Source: Paenibacillus amylolyticus
GTDB lineage: Bacteria; Bacillota; Bacilli; Paenibacillales; Paenibacillaceae
NCBI RefSeq assembly: GCF_001570725.1
Contig: NZ_BCNV01000001.1
Coordinates: 930,001-994,000 of the forward strand
Direction: 5' to 3'
DNA length: 64,000 nt
Each line of letters opens with the position of its first letter. The first letter of the stretch is position 1. Positions 18,889 through 26,619 of the stretch are shown here, piece after piece. The notes under the pieces were generated by a model that worked only from the letters and a program-made list of their open reading frames with translations, did no database searches and was not told the DNA's origin. The position numbers and the translations under genes are program-made.

Positions 18889-19515
18889 ATGATATTTATT
18901 CGCTATGAGAACTGGAAAGGTTATCTGAAGTATTTCCCTTTGACGTCGCTTTTTTTAATTGCCAATGTAGTCATGTTCATTGTGTTAACGGTGAACGGTG
19001 GATCAACGAACAATATGGTGCTGCTGAAATTTGGGGCACTCACGAATTATGAACTGTTCGCAGATGAGTGGTGGCGTTACATTACATCCATCTTTCTGCA
19101 TGCGGGCTTCAGTCATTTATTGTTTAACAGTTTTGCCTTAATTGTGTTTGCACCACCAATGGAGCGACTGCTAGGGTCGGTAAGGTATGGTGTCTTGTAT
19201 CTGGGTGGCGGCATATTGGGTAATATTCTTGCTGTTGCTTGGTACAACTCGATTGGGAGCATCACCATCTCGGTAGGTGCTTCAGGAGCGATCTATGCCG
19301 TCTATGGTGCATTCCTGTATGTCGCGCTGTTCCAGCGCACCATGATGGATGAGGCTTCGCGCAAAACGATGTACACTCTGCTTGTGTTCGGGATTATATT
19401 CTCCTTCGCCATGTCAGGCATCAACTGGATGGCTCATTTAGGCGGATTGCTGGGTGGATTCTTTATTTATGGACTGTTGATCAGATTGTGGAAACCCCGC
19501 AGTTTAAAGCGGTAG
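18889..19515 (+). CDS. Rhomboid family intramembrane serine protease
   Basis: 208 residues, six membrane helices. Catalytic Ser in GASGAIYAVYG (helix 4) and catalytic His in NWMAHLGGLLGG (helix 6); the HAGFSHLLFNSFAL segment supplies the conserved His/Asn of the oxyanion region. This is the minimal six-helix form, without the TPR tail of B. subtilis GluP. ATG has only weak upstream purines. It lies upstream of the LysR gene on the same strand, 70 bases away. Confidence 0.93.
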   Translation: MIFIRYENWKGYLKYFPLTSLFLIANVVMFIVLTVNGGSTNNMVLLKFGALTNYELFADEWWRYITSIFLHAGFSHLLFNSFALIVFAPPMERLLGSVRYGVLYLGGGILGNILAVAWYNSIGSITISVGASGAIYAVYGAFLYVALFQRTMMDEASRKTMYTLLVFGIIFSFAMSGINWMAHLGGLLGGFFIYGLLIRLWKPRSLKR

Positions 19516-19584
19516 TCAGAACGTTCTCAAGATGGAATGCAATCAAGGATAAGTAGGGTATAACAGATTGGAGCGATCAGGCGA

Positions 19585-20496
19585 GTGGAATTAAGACAGT
19601 TGCATTACTTTTTGAAAGTGGCACAGAAGGAACATGTAACACAGGCTGCTGAAGAGTTGCATGTGGCACAGTCGGCGGTGAGTCGTCAGATTCATCAGCT
19701 GGAAGAAGAGCTGGGCGTGGATCTTTTTATGCAAAAGGGGCGAAACTTGCAGTTGACTGCAGTGGGACAGCTTTTTTGCAAACGGATTGAAGGCATATTG
19801 AAAGATCTGGATAAGGCGGTCGGGGAAGTTCATGAGTTTCTGGACCCTGAGCATGGGGAGATTCGAATTGGATTTCCGCATAGCCTGGGGATTCATCTCA
19901 TTCCTTCCGTTGTGGCTGCTTTCCGTCAGCGTTATCCTAACGTAAAGTTCAGATTCAAGCAAGGGATGTTTCCTACACTCATTCGTGATGTGTTATCAGG
20001 AGAGGTAGACTTGGCATTCATATCTCCTTTTCCGGAGAAGCATGATCAAGTGGATGGGGATATTGTACTCACGGAAGAGTTACATGCCATTCTTCCTCCG
20101 AATCATCCGTTAGCTGGTGAGGAGACGATTGCGCTCGAACAGCTCAAGGATGATAAGTTCGTATTATTCAGCAAAGGTTATTCTCTTCGTCCTATTGTGT
20201 GGCATGCATGTCTGGAAGCCGGTTTTACACCCAAGATCGCTTTTGAAGGTGAAGAGACCGACACGATCCGTGGATTGGTCGCTGCGGGCATGGGGGTCAG
20301 TCTGTTGCCTGAGATGGCGTTATTCCAGACGAACCCCTTGCAGCCGGCACATGTGGCCATCTCTCATCCCAAAGTAACACGCACCATCGGGTTAATTCAC
20401 CGTGCAGATGACAAACTGCCGCTAGTTGCCCAGTCCTTTCGTTCATTCTTGCTTCATTATTTCGGTTTACAACAAAACAATACCCCATCCGATTAA
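19585..20496 (+). CDS. LysR family transcriptional regulator (GltC-like)
   Basis: 303 residues. N-terminal winged helix (residues 1-60, MELRQLHYFLKVAQKEHVTQAAEELHVAQ region) and periplasmic-binding-like effector domain from about 90. It resembles GltC and CynR-type regulators. GTG start after GGAG. LysR genes usually control a divergent neighbour; here the rhomboid gene upstream is on the same strand, so the target is unclear. Its 3' end runs into the terminator stem. Confidence 0.9.
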   Translation: MELRQLHYFLKVAQKEHVTQAAEELHVAQSAVSRQIHQLEEELGVDLFMQKGRNLQLTAVGQLFCKRIEGILKDLDKAVGEVHEFLDPEHGEIRIGFPHSLGIHLIPSVVAAFRQRYPNVKFRFKQGMFPTLIRDVLSGEVDLAFISPFPEKHDQVDGDIVLTEELHAILPPNHPLAGEETIALEQLKDDKFVLFSKGYSLRPIVWHACLEAGFTPKIAFEGEETDTIRGLVAAGMGVSLLPEMALFQTNPLQPAHVAISHPKVTRTIGLIHRADDKLPLVAQSFRSFLLHYFGLQQNNTPSD

Positions 20497-20514
20497 CGGT
20501 GGGGTATTGTTTTT
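20475..20514. terminator. Bidirectional terminator overlapping the end of the LysR gene
   Basis: AACAATACCCC pairs with GGGGTATTGTT; the left arm lies inside the last codons of the LysR gene. TTTTT follows on plus, TTTTG on minus, so it also serves the YugP gene. Confidence 0.88.
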
Positions 20515-20532
20515 GTGTTATGGAGATTGAAA

Positions 20533-21213
20533 TTAATCGCGATTGTTGAAGATTCCGATGTAACGGATCAATTCAAGCAGTGAGATCAAGGCTGCAGCGA
20601 CATAAGTCAAAGCTGCGGCATTCAGGACTTTAGCAACACCTTTTTCTTCTTCATTGCGGATATAACCTTCAGATACCATAATTTCTCTTGCGCGATTGCT
20701 GGCGTTAAACTCAACCGGCAATGTGATAAGTTGGAACGCGACAGTTACGGAGAAGAAGATGATACCGATACCTACAAGGTTCATGGCATTGAAGAGGAAT
20801 CCTGCAATCAGCAAGAACGGAGCTAATCCGGATGCAAAGTTCACAATTGGGAAGATCCGGTGACGCAGTGCCAGCATGGGATAACTTTCTTTATGCTGAA
20901 TGGCGTGACCAACTTCATGACACGCTACCGAAACAGCTGAGATTGAGTTTTCATAATATACTGGTTCCGATAAGCGTACAACCCGATTGATCGGATCGTA
21001 GTGATCAGACAGTGTGCCACGTACTGGCTCAATTGGAACATCATGCAGGCCGTTAGCGTCAAGCATCTGGCGAGCTGCATCGTAGCCGGTGATTCCATTC
21101 TGGTTCGGTACCTCTGACCAACGTCTGAAAGTACCTTTAACGCGAAATTGCGCCCATAAAGAGAGCAAAAAGGCGATAATGATCAATACGAACATACCGT
21201 TATTAAAACTCAT
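20533..21213 (-). CDS. yugP: YugP-type membrane zinc metallopeptidase
   Basis: 226 residues, PF04298 type. N-terminal membrane helix, zinc motif in SVACHEVGHAIQHKE with the third ligand likely Glu in LPVEFNASNRA, and two or three further helices. Membrane-bound, active site probably cytoplasmic; role unknown. ATG at 21213 preferred: AGCGGAGG is 7 bases upstream, whereas the ATG at 21219 is only 1 base from it. It follows the MerR gene by 28 bases, so both form one unit. Confidence 0.9.
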   Translation of the reverse strand: MSFNNGMFVLIIIAFLLSLWAQFRVKGTFRRWSEVPNQNGITGYDAARQMLDANGLHDVPIEPVRGTLSDHYDPINRVVRLSEPVYYENSISAVSVACHEVGHAIQHKESYPMLALRHRIFPIVNFASGLAPFLLIAGFLFNAMNLVGIGIIFFSVTVAFQLITLPVEFNASNRAREIMVSEGYIRNEEEKGVAKVLNAAALTYVAAALISLLELIRYIGIFNNRD

Positions 21214-21241
21214 ATTCATTCCTCCGCTTTCTAATAATAAG

Positions 21242-21670
21242 CTACATCATGGTGTTCTCAAGCAAGATTTTCAGTGCCTCCATTGTACCGGCACTTTTGG
21301 TAAGTAGTCCTGCCATCATCTTGCGTGCTTGTACAGGTTTCATCTCCCCGAGTAGCGGTTTGAGTTCGTTAACCTCTCGCTCAAGTTGTTGCACATGAAG
21401 CTCCAATGTTGTCAATTTGCTGGCAACTTGTTCTTCCGTACTAACCAGACGCCACTTCTCAAGAGATTGCTTAATCTCGTCGAGACTATACTTCTCTTGT
21501 TTCATCTGTACAATACGTTCAAGCCTGGTTAAAGTTTCATTACTATAGAGACGATAATTTTTTTGTGTACGTTCTTCGGGAGCGATCAGTCCAAGCTTCG
21601 TGTAATAATCAATCGTCCGTTCACTAACACCAGCGGTCTTGGCAAGTTCGCCAATCCGAAAAAGTTTCAT
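21242..21670 (-). CDS. MerR family transcriptional regulator
   Basis: About 142 residues: MerR winged helix with FRIGELAKTAGVSERTIDYY and LGLIAPEERTQKNYRLYS, then a coiled-coil dimerisation helix and a short C-terminal domain with no Cys cluster, so not a metal sensor. ATG at 21670 gives the usual family N-terminus; a GTG at 21688 would add six residues and neither has an ideal binding site. It is directly upstream of the yugP-like protease, which it may control. Confidence 0.88.
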   Translation of the reverse strand: MKLFRIGELAKTAGVSERTIDYYTKLGLIAPEERTQKNYRLYSNETLTRLERIVQMKQEKYSLDEIKQSLEKWRLVSTEEQVASKLTTLELHVQQLEREVNELKPLLGEMKPVQARKMMAGLLTKSAGTMEALKILLENTMM

Positions 21671-21936
21671 ATCCCCAATGATATTCACCTCGCTTGCAAG
21701 TTCAAATGTAGGGAATTGTAGTTTCCGCTTGCGAATTTATATACTACGCCCAATTTTTCTTACTAATAAGTATGATACATGATCTTTAACCGTACAGTCA
21801 AACGTTATGCTTTGGTAATCAGCATACTTCATTTCTATATCTATGTGCTCATAGAATGTGATTATGTACTTAAGTGCAAGAAAAAGACGCATGACTTTAT
21901 TCCCAGAAATAATTTTCAGATTTGATGAAAATACTC

Positions 21937-21966
21937 TTGTCAACTTTCCTCTCTTCTGCTTATAAT
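21937..21966 (+). promoter_or_regulatory. Sigma-A promoter of the amt operon
   Basis: TTGTCA, 18 bases, TATAAT; expected transcription start about 21973. Confidence 0.75.
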
Positions 21967-21987
21967 GACATTAAGAGTTTCACGATA

Positions 21988-22004
21988 TGTGAAGAAACTT
22001 AACA
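21988..22004 (+). promoter_or_regulatory. GlnR/TnrA box downstream of the amt promoter
   Basis: TGTGA-AGAAACT-TAACA matches the GlnR/TnrA consensus TGTNA-N7-TNACA at every fixed position. It lies about 15-32 bases downstream of the predicted start, a place suited to repression when nitrogen is plentiful. Confidence 0.75.
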
Positions 22005-22022
22005 TAAGAGGGAGTGGGGTAT

Positions 22023-23423
22023 ATGAGAAAGAAATGGTTGGTTTCCGTGTTAGTAATGCTTACTTTATTCGCTTTTCCGGTCAGTGCATTCGCAGCTGCG
22101 GAGGGGCCGACTAACATTGAACTTCAAAGTGGTTTGAACTCAGCCTTTACGTTTCTGGCTGTTGTACTAGTGTTCTTGATGCAAGGGGGATTTGCTTTAC
22201 TTGAAGCGGGTTCAACACGAATGAAGAATGCAGGACACATTGCGGGTAAGACCATCCTGACATTGGGAATTTCAGTTATTGCCTTCTGGGCTTTGGGCTT
22301 CGGTCTTGGTTTCGGTAATGGTAACAGCTTCTTTGGAACAACAGGATTCTTCCTGAGCGGTGACAAGATGGCTGCTTCCTTCGAATCACTGGCTTTCTCC
22401 GATGTTCCACTGACTGTTAAATTCGTATTCCACCTCGCTTTTGCGGCGGTATCTCTGGCCATTGCCTGCGGTGGTATGGCTGAACGTGCAAAGATGAGCG
22501 TATATATTGTTTTCGGTACACTTTATACCATTATCATGTATCCGGTTGTTGCTCACTGGGTATGGGGCGGCGGCTGGTTGGCTGAGCTGGGTATGCAAGA
22601 CTTTGCAGGATCGACGGTTGTTCACTTGACTGGTGCGACTGCAGCTTTGGTAGCGACCATCTTGTTGAAACCACGTATTGGTAAGTACAACAAAGACGGC
22701 AAACCTAACATCATTCCAGGTCACAACCAAGTGTATTCCGTACTCGGGGTAATTATCCTCTGGATCGGTTGGTTCGGATTTAACCCAGGTAGTACGTTAA
22801 CTGCCTTGGACGATGGATTCTTTGGTTATGTTGCATTGACTACTAACGTAGCTGCTGCAGCAGGTGGTGTTGCTGCACTGTTGATTTCATGGGCAGTTCT
22901 TGGCAAGTCCGATATTCCTAGCATGTTGAACGGTGTGCTTGCGGCACTCGTTGCAATTACAGGTGCTTGTGCCTTCGTTGAACCTTGGGCAGCTCTGGTT
23001 ATCGGTGCTTTGGCTGGTGTTATCACATTCTTCACAGCACAGTACTTCGATCGTAAAGGAATCGACGATCCAATCTACGCTTTCTCCGTACACGGTGTTG
23101 CTGGTATGTGGGGAGCAATCTCCACAGGTTTGTTCGCTACACCAGAACTTGCTGAGCATGCGGGTGTAGGTCAAGCGGGTCTGTTCTATGGCGGTGGATT
23201 CCACCAATTGGGCGTACAGCTTCTTGGTCTGGCAGGTGCTTTTGCCTTCGTACTGGTAATGTCCTTCATTATCCTGGGCGGAATGAAAGCGATCATGGGC
23301 ATCCGTGTTACTGAAGAAGAAGAAACAATGGGTCTGGATATCAGTGAGCACGGTACTTACGGATACCCTGAACAAATGAAAAATGTAGATTCTAAATCCA
23401 ATGGTGGTACGTTCAGCTCCTGA
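22023..23423 (+). CDS. amt: Ammonium transporter (Amt/NrgA family)
   Basis: 466 residues: a cleavable signal peptide (MRKKWLVSVLVMLTLFAFP, Ala-rich cut site) and about 11 membrane helices. The Amt signature DFAGSTVVHLTGATAAL carries the first pore His and VHGVAGMWGA the second. ATG at 22023 has AGGGAG at 8 bases; a GTG at 22014 overlaps the binding site and is rejected. In most bacteria glnK (PII) follows amt; here a nucleotidyltransferase gene follows instead. A GlnR box lies upstream. Confidence 0.95.
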   Translation: MRKKWLVSVLVMLTLFAFPVSAFAAAEGPTNIELQSGLNSAFTFLAVVLVFLMQGGFALLEAGSTRMKNAGHIAGKTILTLGISVIAFWALGFGLGFGNGNSFFGTTGFFLSGDKMAASFESLAFSDVPLTVKFVFHLAFAAVSLAIACGGMAERAKMSVYIVFGTLYTIIMYPVVAHWVWGGGWLAELGMQDFAGSTVVHLTGATAALVATILLKPRIGKYNKDGKPNIIPGHNQVYSVLGVIILWIGWFGFNPGSTLTALDDGFFGYVALTTNVAAAAGGVAALLISWAVLGKSDIPSMLNGVLAALVAITGACAFVEPWAALVIGALAGVITFFTAQYFDRKGIDDPIYAFSVHGVAGMWGAISTGLFATPELAEHAGVGQAGLFYGGGFHQLGVQLLGLAGAFAFVLVMSFIILGGMKAIMGIRVTEEEETMGLDISEHGTYGYPEQMKNVDSKSNGGTFSS

Positions 23424-23461
23424 GGTGATTAATGCTGATACATGCTTCAAGGAGGCTGGAC

Positions 23462-24550
23462 ATGATGGAACCTATCTCGTATACAAACTATTCCTGGTCT
23501 TATCAGGGAATCGATGGTGCGGTGTCTTCTCAAGAACTGCGCCAGGCACGTGTGATATTACAGAACGAGCTCCAGGAATTGTTGTCCGCTTCCTTGTCGC
23601 CGATCGAGTGGTACCAAACGGTAAATGAACTGCATGACCGGATTGCACGGAAAGCAGTAGAGTTATGCATTCAGGGGATGGTTGAGGAAGGCTTCGGCCA
23701 ACCTCCCGTCCCCTATGCCTTTATCGTATTTGGCAGTTCGGGCAGGGAAGAAGCAACATTATGGAGTGATCAGGATAATGGCATGATCATTAGCGATACT
23801 CCGCATGAAGATAAAGAGAAGTATTTTGCGCAGCTCGGACAGCGAATGACGGATATGTTGGAAGAACTTGGTTACGCCAAGTGCGAAGGCAAAGTCATGT
23901 GCTCAGAGCCGCTCTGGAGAAAAACGCTGGCGTCATGGGAGCAACAATTAGCAGATTGGAGCTCGGATCTGAATTGGGAGCCCGTTCGTAATCTGATCAT
24001 TGCTTCAGACATGCGTTTTGTTGCAGGGGAGCAAAGCTTGGCAGAGGAATGGATCACGAGTTTTTATGAACAGTTTAGACTGGTTCCTGAACTTTCGGAT
24101 GCAGTTCTTCGCAATACGGTTAAACACAAAGCGACATTAAATGTACTTGGTCGTGTGGTCACAGAGCGATTCGGTGAACATGCAGGCGGATTTGATGTTA
24201 AGTATGGCTTGTATATTCCGCTGGTGAACAGTGCCCGTTATTTGGCTCTGCAACATGGGATCAAGGAGTCGTCTACGTTAAAAAGAATGGAGAGACTGAC
24301 ATCCCTTGAGGCTGTTCCGTTTACATTACTGGATGCATGCCAGCGGGCCTTCATTGCTGCTCTGAAATTTCGTAGAAGTACACCAGTTATCATCCAACGT
24401 GACTTGCAGCATAGCAGTGGGTTCCTGGATGAGAAGCAGATGAAACAAAAACAGATTCATTATGAGCTCAGGGATACGCTCGGCTTGGTACGAAGAGTGC
24501 ATCGAGCTTTGCAAAGACAGTTGCGTTTTGCAGAAAGGAGACGTCCATGA
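23462..24550 (+). CDS. DUF294-type nucleotidyltransferase (GlnD-like NTase domain)
   Basis: About 362 residues. The nucleotidyltransferase motif is clear: FGSSGREEATLWSDQDNGMI, with GS...R.E and the metal-binding D-x-D pair; an N-terminal helical part precedes it and a helical DUF294_C domain follows (residues about 220-350). GlnD uridylyltransferase shares this NTase fold, but ACT and HD domains of GlnD are missing. Two in-frame starts both have good binding sites: ATG 23432 (GAGGTGATT, overlapping the amt stop region) and ATG 23462 (AAGGAGG, 6 bases), the latter used. Its stop overlaps the exonuclease start by 4 bases. Substrate unknown; nucleotidylation of a protein partner is inference. 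Confidence 0.88.
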   Translation: MMEPISYTNYSWSYQGIDGAVSSQELRQARVILQNELQELLSASLSPIEWYQTVNELHDRIARKAVELCIQGMVEEGFGQPPVPYAFIVFGSSGREEATLWSDQDNGMIISDTPHEDKEKYFAQLGQRMTDMLEELGYAKCEGKVMCSEPLWRKTLASWEQQLADWSSDLNWEPVRNLIIASDMRFVAGEQSLAEEWITSFYEQFRLVPELSDAVLRNTVKHKATLNVLGRVVTERFGEHAGGFDVKYGLYIPLVNSARYLALQHGIKESSTLKRMERLTSLEAVPFTLLDACQRAFIAALKFRRSTPVIIQRDLQHSSGFLDEKQMKQKQIHYELRDTLGLVRRVHRALQRQLRFAERRRP

Positions 24551-25284
24551 GAGAGCCGGTAAGGGGCAATACAGGATTCTGGAATTCGCTGCGTCAGGGA
24601 GGGGTTCCTTCCGCCATCGCTTCCATTATGGGAGCCCCTACGGCGCAACACATGGCGTTTATCCGCTCAATGATGAGAGAACAGCGCCGACCTGAAGTGC
24701 TGCATACACCTCTAAATGAGTTGGACGCGGTTGTATTTGATCTGGAAACGACGGGTTTCTCTCCCCAGCATGGGGATGAGATTATCTCATTTGGTGCAGT
24801 CCGTATACATGGTGGTGTAGTGCTGGAAGGAGAACAGTTCTATACGGTGGTACAGTCCAAGACTGCGGTACCGGAACATATTACTGAACTGACGGGCATT
24901 ACACAACAGATGACGCTGGACGCACCAACTTTGCTGGAGGGGCTGCATGATTTCATGTCTTTTGTAGGCGGAAATGTTCTGATTGCACACGCAAGTGCGC
25001 ATGACCGAGCCTTTCTGAATGCAGCTCTGTGGCGGACTTCCAAGGTAAGGTTGACGCATCGTTTAATCGATACGATGATGTTGGCCCGCTGGCTTGAACC
25101 AAGCAGGCCAGGGTACGGTCTGGATGAATTGCTGGAATCCAGAGGTATTCCAATCTATGGACGTCACCATGCGCTGGAAGATTCGAAAATGACTGCACAG
25201 TTATGGTCCTGCTACCTGGAGGACATGACTCGTAAAAATGTGGAGACCTTGGGGGATCTGTATACCCAGTTAAGTCACGCATAA
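24547..25284 (+). CDS. DEDDh 3'-5' exonuclease (DnaQ family)
   Basis: 245 residues. ExoI VFDLETTGFSPQ (Asp, Glu), ExoII LIAHASAHDRAFLN (Asp) and ExoIII HHALEDSKMTAQL (His, Asp) make a complete DEDDh site. A 60-residue N-terminal extension precedes the domain. ATG overlaps the upstream stop (ATGA) with AAAGGAG before it, so translation is coupled. DUF294 NTases with an adjacent DnaQ-type exonuclease are also seen next to symporter genes in Proteobacteria, so the pair may be a unit that serves transporters. Its 3' end overlaps the convergent JAMM gene by 15 bases. Confidence 0.9.
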   Translation: MREPVRGNTGFWNSLRQGGVPSAIASIMGAPTAQHMAFIRSMMREQRRPEVLHTPLNELDAVVFDLETTGFSPQHGDEIISFGAVRIHGGVVLEGEQFYTVVQSKTAVPEHITELTGITQQMTLDAPTLLEGLHDFMSFVGGNVLIAHASAHDRAFLNAALWRTSKVRLTHRLIDTMMLARWLEPSRPGYGLDELLESRGIPIYGRHHALEDSKMTAQLWSCYLEDMTRKNVETLGDLYTQLSHA

Positions 25285-25761
25285 TGGAATGGGAAGCAGA
25301 TTGTACGAAGGGACAATATGGTGTGACTGATCTTGTTGTACCTTCGAGGATTCAATCTGATAACCGTTCAGATGCATGTGAGATCGTAATCCGATCGTAA
25401 GGTCAGGTGAGCCGATGAGGTACATCTGGAGTAAACCGGCAAAGACCGGAAGCGCTTGGATGTCCTCTACGGATGGAACGGGCCTTGTATGCGGATGAGA
25501 ATGGAAGATGCCAATGAGCTTAGGTTCGGAGAATACGCACCGAATCCATTCGGCATCGTCCAGTGCAAAATGGTGCAGCGGGTCAGGTGCTACGTTACGA
25601 ATGGGCTGAAACCGACTGATTCGTATGCCGCCCGCTGCGGTTTCACCCAGCAAAACCCCGCAGGCTTCTTGCGGCAGTGAAAGGAACATGTGCTTTGACA
25701 TCTCTTTTTCTACGGAAGAAGGGATGTAGAAGACGTTTTGCTGCCCGTGAAGTGCTGCCAT
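25270..25761 (-). CDS. Mov34/JAMM-type metallopeptidase (M67)
   Basis: 163 residues. The JAMM zinc site is complete: Glu in LPQEACGVLLG (residue 32) and HSHPHTRPVPSVED (H-x-H-x7-S-x2-D). Prokaryotic relatives cleave C-terminal extensions of ubiquitin-like sulfur carriers (ThiS/MoaD) or release sulfur from them; the partner here is not in the window. ATG follows AGGGGTGA. The final 40 residues are His/Gln rich and not conserved-looking. Confidence 0.9.
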   Translation of the reverse strand: MAALHGQQNVFYIPSSVEKEMSKHMFLSLPQEACGVLLGETAAGGIRISRFQPIRNVAPDPLHHFALDDAEWIRCVFSEPKLIGIFHSHPHTRPVPSVEDIQALPVFAGLLQMYLIGSPDLTIGLRSHMHLNGYQIESSKVQQDQSHHIVPSYNLLPIPLCVT

Positions 25762-25783
25762 TTGTATTCACCCCTCTCTCTTT

Positions 25784-25811
25784 GGCTCCTGCTTAGGCAG
25801 GAGTCCTTTTT
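25784..25811 (+). terminator. Plus-strand terminator lying upstream of the JAMM gene
   Basis: CTCCTGC, TTAG loop, GCAGGAG, then CCTTTTT. The T-run is on the plus strand only, so it ends transcripts coming from the amt operon after they have crossed the JAMM gene in antisense. Confidence 0.8.
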
Positions 25812-25834
25812 CATTTTATTTTGTGTGCTTCGGA

Positions 25835-25864
25835 TTGTAAAATTTTAAAGGAAAAGGGTACAAT
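25835..25864 (+). promoter_or_regulatory. Probable promoter of the TlpA-like gene
   Basis: TTGTAA, 18 bases, TACAAT, about 120 bases before the start codon. Confidence 0.5.
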
Positions 25865-25987
25865 ATTAAAGAGAACATTTGGGAATCATGTTTTAATGAA
25901 CTGTCATAGAGCGTGATCAACATTTAGCATGCACAGAAATTATGGTTTCAGTTTCAATAGGCTAATTATATAAAAGGGTGGCGGGTT

Positions 25988-26539
25988 ATGAAACGAAACA
26001 AATACATACTCCTCGGTGTTATATTGCTTGTTAGCATTACCATGGCACGGAATACAGAGGTTGGAATTTCCACTGTATTTAAGCAGGATGAACCTGTACC
26101 TACAGAGACGGGACCACGTGCGGGTCTTCTGGCACCTGCTTTTTCTCTGACAGCAATGGATGGGAAAACGTACAGTGTAGGTGGCGCCAAAGATAAGGCC
26201 ACGTTCGTCAGCTTCTGGGCATCCTGGTGTGAGCCATGTAAGCAGGAAGCTCCGGAACTGAATAGAATGGCTGCGAAATACAAGGATAAGCTTGATCTGT
26301 ATGGCGTTAACGTAACATCTTACGATAAACTGAAGGATGCCAAAGCTTTTGTGGATGAGTACCAACTGAAGTTCCCTATTCCCTTGGATGAGAAGGGGAC
26401 TGTGTATGCTCAATATAACGGAGTGGCTTTTCCGACGAATGTTCTAATTGACTCCAGAGGGGTTATACAGGAGATAATCTTGGGTATTTTGCCTGAAAAA
26501 GAGTTGGAACGCAAAATTAAAGAGCTTGTCGCAAACTAG
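25988..26539 (+). CDS. TlpA/ResA-like thiol-disulfide oxidoreductase
   Basis: 183 residues: N-terminal membrane anchor (residues 5-20), then a thioredoxin fold with active site WASWCEPCKQEAP and the cis-Pro in VAFPTNVLID. Such proteins keep extracytoplasmic cysteines reduced, for example in cytochrome c maturation; the CEPC dipeptide matches ResA. No ccd or res genes are near, so the partner is unknown. AAGGGTGG precedes the ATG. Confidence 0.9.
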   Translation: MKRNKYILLGVILLVSITMARNTEVGISTVFKQDEPVPTETGPRAGLLAPAFSLTAMDGKTYSVGGAKDKATFVSFWASWCEPCKQEAPELNRMAAKYKDKLDLYGVNVTSYDKLKDAKAFVDEYQLKFPIPLDEKGTVYAQYNGVAFPTNVLIDSRGVIQEIILGILPEKELERKIKELVAN

Positions 26540-26556
26540 TTTTCACTTAAAATAAA

Positions 26557-26600
26557 GAGCCTCTGTTACCCATGATTCATGGATACAGAGGCTTCCTTTT
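26557..26600. terminator. Bidirectional terminator between the TlpA-like gene and cimA
   Basis: AGCCTCTGT and ACAGAGGCT with an inner CATGA/TCATG stem; T-rich on both sides. Confidence 0.85.
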
Positions 26601-26619
26601 ATTTTCCGGGAAATAAGCT

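Larger units (their letters stand above)
21671..22022. other. Divergent control region between the merR gene and amt
   Basis: No credible gene: a 68-codon minus-strand frame here lacks a ribosome binding site. The right end holds the amt promoter and GlnR box listed separately; the rest is AT-rich. Confidence 0.6.

Noticed and set aside
21737..21943. 68-codon minus-strand ORF upstream of amt
   Set aside because: No ribosome binding site, overlaps the amt promoter and has no protein-like composition.
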